DNA from: Pipra filicauda
Taxonomy: Eukaryota; Chordata; Aves; Passeriformes; Pipridae
Assembly: GCF_003945595.2 (NCBI RefSeq)
Contig: NW_024103873.1
Coordinates: forward strand, 1,896,359 to 1,960,358
Length of the DNA: 64,000 nucleotides
Direction of reading: 5' to 3'
This document shows, in pieces, positions 1 through 14,299 of this stretch (its first letter is position 1; every line of letters begins with the position of its first letter). The notes below the pieces were generated by a model. It ran no database searches and was not told the DNA's origin. It worked only from the letters and a program-made list of their open reading frames with translations. A program made the position numbers and the translations under genes.

Positions 1-3000
1 AACACTTCATAATGTTAATTTTGACCATTTTTAAGGGTGTTTGTCAGTCTGGCTGTGTGTGGGTTTTTTTGGAGGAGAGGCTAAAGGTGATGGTTTTCCA
101 GCTCTGTTCCATTCTCTCTGTTCCCAGTCCCGTGTCAGCAGAGCTGAGCATGAAGGAGTTCAGGGCGAGGAGAAGGGTCTCCCTGGGGGTGGGAATGTGG
201 TTCATTCCTCTCTGGAAATGGTGAGGTAGATGAGGCAGAACAATTACCTCTCCTTGAAAGGAATTGGAAACCCACTGCTGGCATTTCCCTTGAGCTGGAG
301 GGAAGGAAAGGAGAGGGAGACAGCAGCTATTTTACAGCTCTGACCTTTCTGTCTCCCAGACTTCAAATGATCAGAGTGGAGAGGGAAGAGAGGAGGCTGG
401 AAAGCCAGAAGGAGCGAGAGGGACCCTTGGCAGTGGAGCTGCTTTTTAGACCATGTGATGGTCTAATTCTGAACTGTGAGGAGGGATGAGATGTTCCATG
501 TCTCCAGTCTCAGCTTTGCCTCCCTAAATCCAGCCCTTCCTTGGCAGCAGTCATGTCCTCGTGCCAGGTGGGAATTAAAGGGTCACTCTGGATTGGATTG
601 GGGGAATTAAAAATATTGAAATGAGCAGTAAATAAACAGGCAGAGGTCTTGTGCCATTGCAGCCTCTTGGCCTTCCAGCACTCCTGTACTTCTGCTGGTT
701 TATTGAGGCAGTTCCTCGTTAGTCCCTTAGTGCTGAACTGAAAATACTCTGACACAGCCCCTGAAAGCAGAATTTGGCTGACAGCCTCTTCCCTCGTGGG
801 TTCCAGTCTTTAAATCCAATGGGATTGCTTGTTACACCAGGGACTGGTGTCCACAGGATTCATCCAGGGGAACTGTCTTGCCCCGGGTCCAGCCAGCCCT
901 GCATTGTCTCCTCCCCTCCAGGGGTGGATCCGCCCTGTTCCTCAGGGTGTGTTGCACAGAAGCTGTAAAATACACGTTAAAATTTCAGGATTTCCAGATT
1001 TTAATAGGAATACTGCATATTTGTGTGCCACCCTCTTGGAGCCACGTCTCTGCTGTGAATCCCTGCTTTTTCTGGCGTTCTTACCTTGCGTTCAGCAAGA
1101 AGAAACTGAGGTGAAAATTTTATAAACTGTTTCCTTATTTACAGGAAATAATAATAGTCTGTTTATAGTCATTTTTGTAGGTTGGAGATGCTGAAATTAA
1201 AGCAAAGCAAACCTTGAACTAATAGGAGTGTTTTTTTAGGCATGTGGAGCCCAGTGCTGGAGTCAGAGGTGGCACCTCTTGTTTGCCAAAGCCCAGAGCT
1301 GGTGACACAGTTGTTGCCCCAGAGCAGGAGCTGACCTATGTCTAAACCTTTCCTGCATCCACATGTTTGAATAGTTTGGCTGGAATCTGTGTAAAGAAAG
1401 TCTGCTTAAAGGATGTATTTATAGGAACAAGAGGCTGAGGTTTGTAGTTAAAAAAAAAAAAAATCCACAAAACCCCCCAGTTCTGGTGTTACAATTTGAG
1501 TATCAGTTGAAGTAAATGCAACTTCTTACATACAAGCAAGCTGGGAGATAAATCTGCAGGTTTTTATAATAAATGTTGCTTTGTGGCAATCACCATATGC
1601 TACCTCCAGTCCTGTTTGGAGTGTAAATCATAACAAGTGTGGATCCTAAAATGCTTTATTGTCTTTTTATGGCCACACGCGGCTGCTGTTCCTTCCACTT
1701 GTGATTAATTTTTGTAACAGTTCCCCCTGGAACCTAAAAAAAAATAATTAGAACTAATGAACACTGTGCAGTGAGAGCAAAGGAAGGAGCAGACTGCACC
1801 TCCTCTGCCCAGCTCTGAGCAGAAGCAGGAGTGGGGCTGGGAAGTTGTGCCACTGACACTCCGTGTGGAGCTGCCGACCCCCCTCCCGGGCTGAGCAGGA
1901 ATCAGAGTGTGCATCGTTTCCCAGGAACAGTGCTGAGAGCGTGGAATTGAAAGCAGTGGAAGCCACAATGCTGATTTCTTAGATTTCTGTAAAGAAATCA
2001 GCCCATGGGAAAGATTTGGAGGCAGTTTTCCCTTCTGTCCTTGCCCCTGGAGCAAGGAGTGAGATATTCTGGGGACCAGCACTGGCCAAAACTCTGGTTT
2101 CAACCAAACCTTGGGGAGAGCACGACCCCTTTTCAGCTCAAAACCTGCAAGCCACAGGTCTGTTGGTCCATCCAGGTTGGAGTAACTTGTTCAGGGACCT
2201 GCAGCTCCTGGAATTCGTGGGGAAGCAGCTCCTGCCCCCACACCTGCCCTGTCAGAGCATCCCCAGTGCTGCCATTGGTGTGTCCTGGACTCCAAATCCA
2301 GAGCTGGGACTAAAGCAAGAATACTGCCTTCCAGACTGGGTTTTATCTGCCCTCCAGAAACATGTAGGTTTGATTTTATTTTTTTTTTCCCCCCAGTGCA
2401 CTTGGGTTTTGAGGGTCTGTTTGTGTTTGGCAAGGCAGCACAGCCAGCTTTGAGGGTTGCTTAAAAGCCTTGGAAATTCCCTTCTCAAAATTAATATTTC
2501 TCTGTAAAGGCTGTAATTAAGGTGGAGGAGGGGTGTGTTGCTGTGCAGGGATCTGCCACTCTCTGGGCTTCCTGCAGCTCACAGTGGCTTTGAAATGAGG
2601 CTTAAGGGGAATAATTGACAACAAAGTGCTGGAGAGGGGTTAAAGTGTCAGTGCTGCAGGAGGAAACCTCAAAGGTCCCGTTCCCTGGGGGACTGGCCAG
2701 GGCTGCAGCCGTGGGGAGGGATGAAAAACAAACTCCCCAGGCAGCTCTTGGCACGGTGTCACCTCCTCCTGCCTTCATGTGTGTGCACATGAGCATTTGG
2801 TTTGAAGTCACTGTGAATTTTCCATGGCTGTTTTTCAGGCCATGAGTGACTCTGGCTCCTCCTTTTCCTCTCTCCTTCTCCTCCTTCCTTTTCCTTCCTT
2901 TTCCTCCCTTCCAGCTTCAACCTTTGTCCCCACCAGACTTCATGGCCAGTGACCAGTTACATCAATAAATACTGTTCTTCTACTAGAACAGGTTTAATTA

Positions 3001-4390
3001 CAAAACTAAGCAAATAATGGATAATAAGGAATTATCATCATCTGCATGACTGGTGGGGGAATAAGTTGCCCTGCATTAAGTCACTGGTAGAGCCATAAAA
3101 TTGAATCCCACCTTCTGAATTCCATTTTGACATCTCAAGTTGGACACCACTGTTTACCTTTTCATGTCTTATGTTGAGTCACTTCTGGTTAGAAGAGTTT
3201 TAACTGTTTAAGTCGACTTGCTTTGCAAGCAGAATAAAACCAGAGCACTTTTTAATTTCCAAAGGTTAATTGATTCCAAAAGCAGAACTGATTATAGTTA
3301 AAAAATAGAAATGCAAAGATTTATAAGAAGTTTTTCTTATATATATAAGGAAATTTCTTACAAGAAGTATTTCTTATATATAAGAAAAAAGGGTCATTGA
3401 AGTCAATGTCAAGATGCTGCCAAGTGGGCAAATGTCACTGTCCTGGCTCCTTCTGGAAAACAACTTTGATGTTCACATAATTGCAATTTTCTGTGGTAGG
3501 TTCTCTGTGAGCTCCCCCTGTACAGCTGTACAGTATCAGGAGTTAGAGTGAACCAAATTAAACTGTTGTGGCACATAAAACCAGCCAACAAAGGCAGGCA
3601 GCTTTTTTCCCTAAACCCCTGAGATTTATTCTGACAGTTTGCAACCAGATGAAATGGATAATGGAAGTCCCTTGTCACAATAACTCAGTTTAAATGTGTT
3701 GTTGGATTAATAGACTCAGTTATCCACTCTTCCAAGGAGAAAAATGACTTGTGGTTTCCAACCAGGCCCTCACTCGTGGCATCCCATCAAATTAACCAAA
3801 CAGGCCAAATTCAGACTCCTGGCAGGAGCCAGGGATTTTATGAGTTGTGTCATAAAAATGAGTTTATTTATTTTTAATGATTTCAGATTGCCATGGCAAC
3901 CTCTGTGGGTGATGGTGTGGCTGATCAGGGACACGAATCCCGGGATTGGCACTGTCCAGGTGGCCCTGCTGGCTCGAGACTGGGAGATGGTGCCAAGGGG
4001 TGATCCCATCCCTCTCCCCTGCCTGGGCAAGTTGGTCCTGGCTGGTCTCAGAGCTCAGGTGAGGGCAGGTCAGGGAGCTCATCCAGTTGCTAAAGAACAC
4101 TTGTAAAAAGGCTGCAGGGCTGTATTTCCTCTGCCTTGGATACAGAGCAGTGGTAATTTACAGCTGGTGTAACCTTGACTTGCTGACTTTCCTCAGAGCT
4201 TGAGAAGCATTTTGTGATTTCCCACATCCATTCCTGCAGAAGGCTCTCCCTGTGCTCTGCTGCCAGGGAGAAAGCACACTGGCCATGTCTCTTCACCCTT
4301 CTCTTGTCTTTTCACTAAATAATGTCAGGGGATAATTGCACTCTTTGCAAGGTCAGGAGTTGGTTCAAATTTCCATGAGCCAGACGCAAA
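1..4390. other. Intergenic, no gene seen
   Basis: Mixed unique sequence. Open frames are short and lack splice-bounded homology to any protein I know. Minor items are an A13 tract near 1450, a CT-rich stretch at about 2860-2920 and a palindromic AT block near 3337-3390. Confidence 0.6.
3337..3390. repeat. Degenerate palindromic AT repeat
   Basis: Two related blocks of the form TTCTTATATATAAG/GAA. The second contains a perfect 18-bp palindrome at 3370-3387 (TTTCTTATATATAAGAAA). Confidence 0.7.
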
Positions 4391-4574
4391 CCCCTCACTG
4401 GCACAGGGTGCCCGGAGAAGCTGTGGCTGCTCCATCCTTGGGAGTGTCCAAGGCCAGGTTGGACGGGGCTTGGAGCAACCTGGGCTAGTGGAAGGTGTCC
4501 CTGCCCATGGCAAGGGGGGGAATGGGATGAGCTTTAAGGTCCCTTCCAACCCAAACCATTCTGGGATTCTATGA
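4391..4574 (+). mobile_element. CR1 LINE 3' fragment
   Basis: Matches the CR1 3' region in order: the cacagggtgcccggagaag block, ggaaggtgtccctgcccatgg, and the tail ggtcccttccaacccaaacc ending in attctatga. 5'-truncated as is usual for CR1; non-coding. Confidence 0.93.
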
Positions 4575-6189
4575 TGGGAATTTTTAATTAGCTCAACCTT
4601 TGCTCTTGCCATCTTTCCTTTCCTCTTTCTCTGCTTCCCACAAAACCTCCACCTTCCTTTTTCTTCAGGAACGTAGACACTGTGCCACTAGTTTGGATTT
4701 TTTTCCCTGCAAAGTAACCCAGAGATTTGGTCCATGCTCTGAATTCCTGAGTGAAATTATACAAATAAAGATTTAGGAAAGAAGTTGGGGAGCACAGGGC
4801 CAACGGCAGGTTTGTGTTGAGTGCTGTCCCACATCAGGCAGAAACATCATCTCCTCTTAAATATGTGGGTGTTGTGTCATTTCTGTAAAACCTCTCCTAG
4901 ATCTAATTCCCAGGAAGGCCTGAAAGGGTTCTCCACGTGGCTCTGTGGAAATTTAAACCCCAGCACAAATGGAAAGATTGGTGTGACCCTCCCTGGAGCA
5001 GCAAAACTGCTGAGCTCAGCAAATCCCTGGAGCACAGGGGACAGCTTTTATTTTAAACTGTTACCATGAAACAGGAAAAAAAGCTTCTGCCTTATTATTT
5101 CTGCCCTTACCACATAAAAATAGAAGCACCTGCTGCCTGCTGGGCTCATTAAATATGTCTTTTTATTTTCATAAATCACCGTGGTAGAATTTGAATTATT
5201 TACTCGGTAAACTCGCGGGGACACTAATTTACATTCTCCAGTGGTTTTTTGTGCATTAGCTTTGGAGCTGTTCCTGCCCACCTTTTGTTCAGTGCCCACC
5301 TTGGCTTCCTGAGCAGGATCCCTCCCTTTGGTGACTGCAGGGGTTTGGTGAACTTCAAAAGCAGCCCAAAATGCCAGGCACCCGCAGCTGAATTATGGAG
5401 CAGAACACAGCACATCAAACGGCCACAATTATTCACTTGTGGGTCTCTGCTTGGTGGAGCAATGAAAATCTCTGCGTTTCTTCTTTGCTAAGATGTGGGG
5501 TGGTTGTTTTACCTGCTCAGAGTAATGTTAGCAGGGCATGGGGGGACGTGTAAGATTTTTTTTTAAGTGAAGCACTTCAATCAAAGCTTCGTTCTCCTGC
5601 AAACCCAATTAGCTGCAGTCTGCCAAGTCAGCTTGGCTGTCTGCAGGGATGTGTGTAAGGCTGGGAATAATTGCTCAGCTCCTTCTCCCTAAGAAATGCC
5701 ACGAGGCTTTTGTTACCACAGACGAGCCCCTGCACTTGTCTCGGAGGTTCCAGCTGCAGACACCCCCCCAAACCCCACCAGTGTGTTTGGGTAGGGCTGT
5801 GGGTGGAGAGGCTCCGTGAAGAGCCAGCAGCAGGAGGAGCAGGAGGTTGCTGAACCCGGATCCTGGGCTCTCCAAACCCTCCTGGGTTGTGCCAGGGGCT
5901 GTGGAGGGGGCAGGAGGAGGCAGAGCAAGCCCATTGCTGTAGGAGAACAGTCCCTGTGCCACCGGAGAGGGAAGGTCAGGGAATGAAATGCTCCAACAAT
6001 ACCTGTGGAAAATGGGTCACCCGCTCTGGGCAAGGAAGGCACAGGGTGTTCTCACTGTGTTGAACGTGCCAACTGCTGCCTCCTGCCAGTCTGGATGGGG
6101 TTGCACCCCTGGGATGGTGCCAGGTGGGAATACGGGGCTGTGCTGGTGCATCGGCCCCCCTGGCTGGGGGGACAGGGCTGTTCAGGGTG
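4575..6189. other. Intergenic, no gene seen
   Basis: Unique sequence with only short random frames; nothing recognised. Confidence 0.5.
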
Positions 6190-6470
6190 TCGGTCTCTTT
6201 TCCCATGTAACAAGTGACAGGAGGAGAGGAAACAGCCTCAAGCTGTGCCAGCGGAGGGTTAGATCAGATATTAGGGAAAATTTCTTTGTGGGAAGGGTTG
6301 CCAAGCTTTGGAACAGGCTGCCCAGGGCAGTGGTGGAGTCCCCATCCTTGGAGGTGTTCAAACATGTGTGGATGTGGCCTTTGAGGACATGGTTTAGAGG
6401 TGAACATGGTGGTGGTGCTGGTTGATGGTTGGACTTGATGGTCTGAAAGGTCTTTTCCTAATGATGGTAC
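6190..6470 (+). mobile_element. CR1 LINE 3' fragment (different subfamily)
   Basis: Ordered CR1 landmarks: cccatgtaacaagtgacagg, tattagggaaaatttctttg, ggaacaggctgcccagggca, ggtggagtccccatccttgg and ggacttgatggtctgaaagg. The wording differs from the gggacaccttcc-type copies elsewhere, so it is an older or separate CR1 subfamily. Confidence 0.9.
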
Positions 6471-9400
6471 TGGAGGTGTCCATGGGACTCAGCTGCACAA
6501 CCCCCCAAACCCTACCAACAGGACAGGCCTTCCCCATCTCCAGTGGGTTCCCATGAAATATTTACTTGCCTTTGCACCATGCATGCAGAATATCCCAAAT
6601 TTTCCCTTTCCATCTCCAGGCCACCTCAGAAGCTGTCAGGGTGGTGAGTCATCCATCTCACTTAGTCTCAACTCAAGTTTGATGGACTGTGATTTCTGTT
6701 GACATCCCTCAAGGATGGCCACATTCCAATAACGTCTTGAAGACTCTCCAACTCTTTTCTTTCCAAAAATGAGAGTTTTAATTTATTTTCCTTGAAGTCT
6801 AAGGTCCATAAAGAGATATAACACTCTGTGTGATGGCCATTGGTGAGAGGTGTGACAAGATTTTGATGCTTCAGGGAAAAGGTTGGATGTGCTGCAAGAC
6901 TTTCATCAATTCAGTGTTAAACTGTGTGTTTTTACACTGACACAGAGCTTTTCCCCCCCCCCCCAAATATGGCATTATATAAAGCGTCACAACATTAATC
7001 CCTTTGTCTTTTGCAATGTCTGCCAAAAATAATCTGTTTGCACTAAGACTGATAAATGTAGATATGAAAATATTTCTACTACAGGGCCGATTTTGGCTAA
7101 TTTTATTAAAGCAGGTACACAGGCAGATGCCTGTTTGAACAAGTATGAACTGAGCTGCATGAAGTAGGAGTGACAGTGTGATTCCCAGCAGCAGAAGTCA
7201 GTGCCACTCTGGTTTGTCACAGCTCCAGCTCCCTTTTCCTCCAGGAATGATGGTGGTGTCTGTTATCCCCCAGACCTGCCAACAACTCCCTCCTCAGTCA
7301 CTTCTGGTGTGTGTGAGGGTGGGGTGGAGGAGCAGGTGAGACCTGAGAATAGCTCATTATCAACAGGGAAAGCTTTCACTTCCTTTAAATAGAACCCACG
7401 TCTGGAGAGCTGCAGGACTCCCAGACACTGGGGAATCTAGAGGGGAGTTTTAATTTTAGCTCTTGCTGGGGGATAACGTGGAAAACACACAAACCTCCCA
7501 TTTCTTTTGAAAAAATGTCTTGACTGATCATTCCTGCTCCTAAATCTGGGGGTGAACAGCAACCCAGAGCCCAGGAGGAGTGGGTGCTCCTCTGGTGACT
7601 CTTCCAAGCAGTGTAAAGCACCACACAGTGTTTAGGAACAGGGGGACAGCCCTCAAAAATAGCTGTGAGAGGAGGATTTGTCCCAGGCAGCTCCTGGGCT
7701 TGTTTGTTGCTGTGAGGAAATTAAAACCCCAGGTTAATGTGATGAGCAGCAACTCAGCACCGTGGCTCAGCTGGGTCCTGCCAGGGCTTGAGGACATTTG
7801 TGCCATCAGCCACAGGATCAGCAGGGTTGGGAAAGACCTCCAAGATCATCAGGCCCACCCTCGGGTCCTCCCTTCTTGCTGGGCAGACCTTGTTGCTCCA
7901 TGTTTGCCTGGAGGCTCCTCAGGGCTCCTGCTGTTCATGTTGGTCCTGGTGGCATCCAGGTAGGTGGGATTTACTTGGAAAGAAATAACAGATGTTTTAG
8001 GCTTGGCAATTACCATGTGCTGAGAAATGCCAGTGTTACATGAGGAGGTTTTTTGGTTTCAGCTGAAAGAGGAGGAACCTCAGCCTCCCCTCAGGAGCTC
8101 TCAAAAATTGTCAGAGGACTGTGTTGGGGGTAAGAAAAATGGTCAGAAAAATGTTTTTTCCCTGTTTTATCAGTAACCATTTGATATCTTCATCACCCAA
8201 GGACGTGGTCACTGTTTTGTCCTGGCTGATGATACCTTTGACTAAAACATCAATGATGGTTTCTAAAACAGCTGAGAAATTTGGGATAATTTCAGTAGCT
8301 ATTAATGAGCTACAGCCTTGCTTAGGATGAAGTCTTCAGAGAAAGGAAAGGCAAAGGTAAAGGGATTTTGTAAAATTACTGGTATTGATTAGGTGCAAGA
8401 GAAGTTTTACTCCTATTTATTTTAATTTCTGGCTGAGTATGGACTCTCTGAGTGCAGACCCCACAAATCTCAGCTGAGATGCTCAGGACACACACCCAGG
8501 GAAGCCACAGGAGCCCATCCAGGGCTCCTGTCCAGAGCCATGGCAAGGACTGGACAGAGGTCCTGCTCCTCTGCAAACCCAGCAGTGGGGCTCCAGCTCC
8601 TGCAGCATCTTCTTGAGGTCTTTTCCTTGTTTCCTGTTTCCATGGCACTGCTTAGGATGAGTTTTTAGTGCTTTGCAATTAAAGGACACTCAAGTTGGGC
8701 TTTGTAGTGGGAAGTGATGGGATGAACATCTAGGCTGAGTTCAGCCTGCTCAGCTAAGGGCTTTGTGACTGCAGAGAGCTCTGGAATGGAGGAACATGGG
8801 GAAGCTATTTTAGAAGATTTATATCTTTAGAAGATATATATGATGCTTTAAATGCAATTGGGGGGCTCAGCTAAAGGTTCTGCATTAGCTCATTAAAGGG
8901 TGGCAGCTGTAACGAGCTGTTGGTGCTAAATGAGGAGAAGCCCCACCACTGCCCTGTCCCAGGGCTGCAGGATCCCAGGAGAGGGGAACAGACAGGCTAC
9001 TGCAAGGAATCCCAGGAATTTCCTCAGCTGGATTTAGCAGCCTGATATTTGATATGACCGATATATAGAATATTGTTTGTTGGAACAGAAACAGCCCCTG
9101 GGGCAGAGGGAGCACAGCACAGGCAGCCCTGGATTTGGGCAGAGGAATTCTGGCAACTGAGCTCACACTTGGAGCCAAATGCAGTGTGGTTTTTTCACTT
9201 CTTTTGGATGTCCAGGCAGAGCTGGGATTTGGGGGTTCATCAGAGGTGCTGTGGAGGTTCTTTGCAGTGTCAGGACCTCCCTGAGCTGCTCCAGGCTTTG
9301 TGTGCAGCATCCCTGGTTCTTTGGGAGGCTGAGCTGCTGTGGCACCACATAAATGAACACGTGGGGACAATGTGGAGCTCCTGAGGAGCCTTTGGTACTG

Positions 9401-12400
9401 CAGCAGTGGTGCCAGGATCCCTGAGTCCTGCAGGAGCCTGAGGATTCTCCAGCCCTGCCACCCCAGGGGGATCTGGGGGGAACGGACACGCTTTGGCCTC
9501 TCGTCCCTTTTAATGGCTCTGCTCAGCTGCAGCTTAGAGCCAATTAATTTTATGAATCCTATTTGTAGCTCATGTTCCTCCTTATATAATCCTCATTTGT
9601 TTCAAATGAGCAGAGTGTGCCCCTGAGATTCTAAACATACCTCTTTATTAGAGTTCAAACAGAAACTGTTACCTACAGGAGCTAAACTTAGCACTAATGC
9701 ATGAAACGAGATGAAGAGATCCTTTTAAACCCCCTCCCAAGTGTTAGATAACATGGACTGCACAGGGAGGGGGAGAAGGGACTGCAGAGTGCTGTGAACA
9801 GCAGCTTTAATGGTCTATTGTAATTATTTCTCCGGGAAGAAGGAGATTAAAAACCAAACCTGCAGCCACTGGTTGCACAGCAATCGGTCTCTGATCTCCC
9901 TGAAGCTGGACAGACCAAGCCTGGCCTCCCCCTGCCCTCAGGACAGGTTTGGGGAAGGTTTGAGAGCAGTTTTATAGCTGAGAACACGTGATTTTAATTG
10001 CCTTTATTGCTGCTTTGCCACATGAACACCGTTTCACGTTGCTGAGTGTTCTGGATGCCCCAGTTGGGATATTGGTCTCCCACCTCCACAATTCCCTTCA
10101 CAACCTGTGGTTCAGCTGCCAAGGGTATTCTGTTCAATATCCTGTTCAAGTCAAAGCATGAGAGAACCCACATTGTCTCAGATATTGAAGGTTTCAATGA
10201 GCTGAAAAATGTCCAGTTTTCTAACAAGCCCAGAGCTGGAGAGCAGGAGGAGAGAGGGAGGCAAGTCCAGGGAACTCTGGCATTATGACCATGGCACAGC
10301 TCCAAAATTCAGGCTTGTCAGTCCTGCCAGAGGTGACAGATCATCTGAGGGCTCAGCAGAATTTGACTTCAAACTGCAAATTGGGTAAAGACCTCACAAA
10401 TTCACAAAGGTCTCAATTCAGCCACGATCATTTTCTATGCCACAAACAGAAGTGAAGAAGAGCAGAGGTTGTCTGTGGGCTCTCCAGTGGCAATTCTGCC
10501 CTGGGAGAAGCTGGGCTGGGAAGAACTGGGGGTGTGGGGGAGCTGGGACTGCCCCAGGTACAGGTTTGGGGAAAGGGGCTTTCCTTTCTGTTTTTGTGGT
10601 GGATATGTGGAATCAAACAAAGATTTTACACAAGAAACACAATTAGATGTGGCCTTTTAGCTTGGCTTTATAATCTCCCACCAATGCACTGAGGAGCTGC
10701 TTTTCCTCCTGCTCCCAAAAATCTGTCTCAGGGTTGGAGCAGAAAGGTGACTGTGGCTGTGGCTTTTTTAAACGAAATCAAAATGTGTCTTTCATCCTCT
10801 TGTGTCCCTAAAACAATTTATCCCACTGTAATTATTAGCATTCTCATTAAGAACAGTTTAGCTGAAAACCGAGACACAAAGACAGCAGTGACTTCATCAA
10901 ATCCAGATAAAGCAGGTTCCTAATTCACTTCTCTACTTTGAAATAAATCCAAATCCTCAGAGCATCAATTACTGTATCTGTTGTAAAGCAATTACTATCA
11001 GCCTCCATTGCTCCCCTTTACACATTTTAATTTAATCATTATTTTTGCTTTAAAATCCAGGGTAAGGAATTTCACAGTTCCTCAGGAAGAACTAAAGCAG
11101 ACAACAACAACAAAAAAATCCTGTAAGAGCAGAAATTACTTTCTTTTGTAATCAGGTTGATTAGACTCATGTATAATCATACACAGCAGGTGGGAAGATT
11201 AACATTTCACTAATTCCTAGTGGTCATTACTGCAAGGAAATTTAATCTGCAGAGTTCACAGGGATTGGAGTTGCATGCTGGTAAAGCTCATTTAAAACAC
11301 AGAGCAAGACCAACACAACTTTGTATTCTGGAATCCAGTTTTACTCAGAACTATTTTGGCCTGCAGGCAACACACATACACCAGGATCTTCTGCTTAATT
11401 GAGGAATAGATTTGTATTGATCAGCCCACTTAACAAGCACATCCAGAGCCCTTCCTGCTCTCCTTGCTCGGTGGGGATGCAGGCAGGCCCTGGTGGGTTA
11501 AGCTACTTGATAAAATAGGTATTTTTACAGCAAATGCATTCTTCTGTGTGGGGGCTGTGTTAGTGCAGAGCACTGAGAGGGTCAGTTCTCATATTCGGAT
11601 CAATTCAGAGAATTCTGCTGAAGTTGAACAAATTATTAATTTCTTTACCTGGAAACAAAAAGAGACATCATTATTCTGATCATATTCTGCTTCACTAAAC
11701 CTGGATTTTTCCCCAAACTAAAGGGCCCAGCAGCCTCCAGGGTGAAAGTTCTGCTCACCTGCTCCTCCTGCACCTCTGAGCTCTGCCCTTCTTCCTTCTG
11801 GTTCCTCCCAGCAGGAGCCTTTCCATGGACACCCAGGGGTGCAGCTCAGGGTGGTTGGACTGAGCTGGGAATGCCTGAGGGAATATTGGATGGGTCAGGA
11901 GGGGGGAGTGCTCTGCTCTTTCACTTGGATGGGCTCTGGCTGAGGTTTGGCTGGTTCCTGTCTCTCACAAGCAGAGGGAGGTGAAGGAGCAGAAAGGAGG
12001 GTGAGTCTCAAGTGAACAGGTCTCTGGGTGGGAGGGGAAGCAGAGCCCGAGGGCAGCAGGTGGGCACCATCCTCCTCCTGCTTCTCCTGGGGCTCATCCC
12101 CTGGGCTGCACCACCTGGAGACCCCAGTGGCTCAAACCCACCAGGACACTGGGGTAGAACGATGGGGAGGAGGGGTTTAAACTGGGCATGTTGGGCTGGA
12201 TTGGGCTGGACTGGAATAGGGTGTTATTCCAACTCCAAATCCACCAGGTGCCACTGAGCCTGTGTTTTACTGAACGTCAGAGATTCTTGCTGTGAAAATT
12301 GTGCTGATGTTACACTGATGTAATGCTGGGGTCCTTTGTCCACAGAAGCCCTGGTGGGACTGGTGACACTTCCTTGTCCCTTGCAGGTCCAAGAACTCAC

Positions 12401-12704
12401 GTGGAAACATGGCTGAGGCTCAAACCTCTGGTCCAACCAGAGTCATGCCCAGGTCAGGATTACTAAAGTTGTAAAGGGGGAAAACAAAATTAAAATAACC
12501 TCCTTCTATTCCAAGAGTTACTTTCGCTTGATTTTCAAGGTCTGGGGTGCAGAACAACAGCCACAAAACATGTAGCATGAATCAAGTGAAGTGCAGCTGA
12601 ACTGGGTTAATAGTGGTGTAGATGATGGTTTAAAAATTGAGAACAGCTAAAAATAGGACTGCACTGATGTTAATGCTGTCTTAGCCCGATAAAGGGACTG
12701 ATTT
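6471..12704. other. Intergenic, mostly unique sequence
   Basis: No exon I can support. Contains a C tract near 6952-6964, a small CR1 relic near 7800 and an AT-rich, possibly conserved stretch at about 10770-11060. Confidence 0.5.
7800..7858 (-). mobile_element. Short CR1 tail relic
   Basis: The segment caggatcagcagggttggga followed by aagacctccaagatcatcag resembles the reverse complement of a CR1 3' end. It is short and diverged. Confidence 0.5.
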
Positions 12705-12912
12705 CAGAAAGAATTTCTTCCTGGAAAGGGTGGTCAGGCCTTGCCAGGGGCTGCCCAGGGAGGTTTGGAGTGCCCAGCCCTGGAGGTGCCCAAGGAAGGC
12801 CTGGCCGTGGCACTCAGTGCTCTGGGCTGGGGACAAGGTGGGGATTGGGCACAGGGGGGATCCATGGGCTGGGAGGGCTTTTCCAACCTCAGGGATTCTG
12901 GGATTGTGTGAT
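12705..12912 (+). mobile_element. CR1 LINE 3' fragment
   Basis: Contains aagaatttcttcctggaaag, a ggggctgcccagggaggt variant, ccctggaggtgcccaaggaa and a tail gggcttttccaacctcaggg. Diverged relative to the other copies. Confidence 0.82.
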
Positions 12913-14123
12913 TGTCACTCATCAGTCAGTGTCTGGCTCAACCCTTCTCTTCAGAAAGAGCCCAGTGTCCTGGTTTGATCGTGGCCAAAATACCAAGTAA
13001 TCCACTCAAACAACTGGGTGTACACAGAACTTAGTGCTCACTGCATCCATAATTCAAAGATAATTTTGGGATTCGAGCAATGGAGTCACCAAGCAGAGCT
13101 GGAGGGTTTGCTGCCATGAGGTGCCAGAGAGACCCTGGGAGGGAATTTCCATCACACACAAAACCAGAGAGTTCAAATCCATGATGGTGATGGAATGCCC
13201 TGAATGGGCAAGGGAAGGGCTCCCTCACTCCTGGCATCCCAACTCCGGGCCTGATGTTTGGCACGGCCCATCTTGGGGTTCCAAAAGGTGGGCTCTGTGG
13301 GAGAGCACGAAAGCCAACAGGACAACGTCGAGGAAGTGACACTAAGAGAGAGAACAAAATGACCAAGTGACCACGAGGTGAGTCAGGCCATCTGTATGCA
13401 GGGGAATAAATCCCCCTGAACCCCCAGAGATCTGCTCTCTGACGATGCCACGGTACAAACACGGCCCTGAGCTGCTTCAGACTCGTCCACCGAATTTTGG
13501 CTGACGTTTATCAGTTTATATGAGGGAAAATTTATGGCTGCAACCGAAATGAAACAGTGCTTTGGACAAGGAGAAATGGATTGCAGGTGCAAACAAGCAT
13601 GAAATGAAAATCTACTAATGAGTTTCCATTAGCAGCTAAATACATAATCGAATAATTTTTAGCCAACATAGAGCAATGAGAAAATCAATTTATTCCTCCT
13701 AAGTACCACTAAATGGATTGATGCTCTACTAAAGCTAAGGCTGGTTTTGTTTAGTGAAAGCTGAGCTTTGGATTCAACTCACAACAGCAGAAGGTGGGTT
13801 TGCTTTTGAGTATGAATGGAACATATTTTCCTTGGAAACCCTATATAACATAAGATAATATATATATAGTTATATATATATTAATTAATATGTAGTATTT
13901 CCATCTGAAGGCTGGAAGTTAAAATATCTCAGGAAGATGGACCAGCACTGGCACATCTTAATTGACTCAGGAATATCCAATAGTGAACTAAGCCTTGTTC
14001 TTCATTGCTCTTGAAGCAACAATGTCCTAAATTTCCTTTCTTCTTCCCTGAAAAACAGCCTCTAACCTGAGTTCTCTTTGCCTGATGTTTCTCACCTTAT
14101 TCAGTTATGGCAAATATTTTCTT
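12913..14123. other. Intergenic, no gene seen
   Basis: Unique sequence with an AT-dinucleotide block at about 13852-13896. No supported gene. Confidence 0.5.
13852..13896. repeat. AT-rich simple repeat
   Basis: Imperfect (TA)n with embedded TTAATTAA. Confidence 0.8.
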
Positions 14124-14299
14124 TGAGGCCCTGGCACAGGTTGCCCAGAGGAGCTGTGGCTGCCCCTGGATCCCTGGAAGTGTCCAAGGCCAGGTTGGAG
14201 CACCCTGGGCTAGTGGAAGGTGTCCCTGCCATGGCAGGGGGTGGGATGGATGATCTTTAAGGTCCCTCCCAACCCAAACCATCCTGAGATTCTGTGATT
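14124..14299 (+). mobile_element. CR1 LINE 3' fragment
   Basis: gaggccctggcacaggttgc, agctgtggctgcccctggat, then gatctttaaggtccctccca and a final attctgtga tail. There is a short internal deletion in the ttggagcaccctgg part. Confidence 0.93.
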
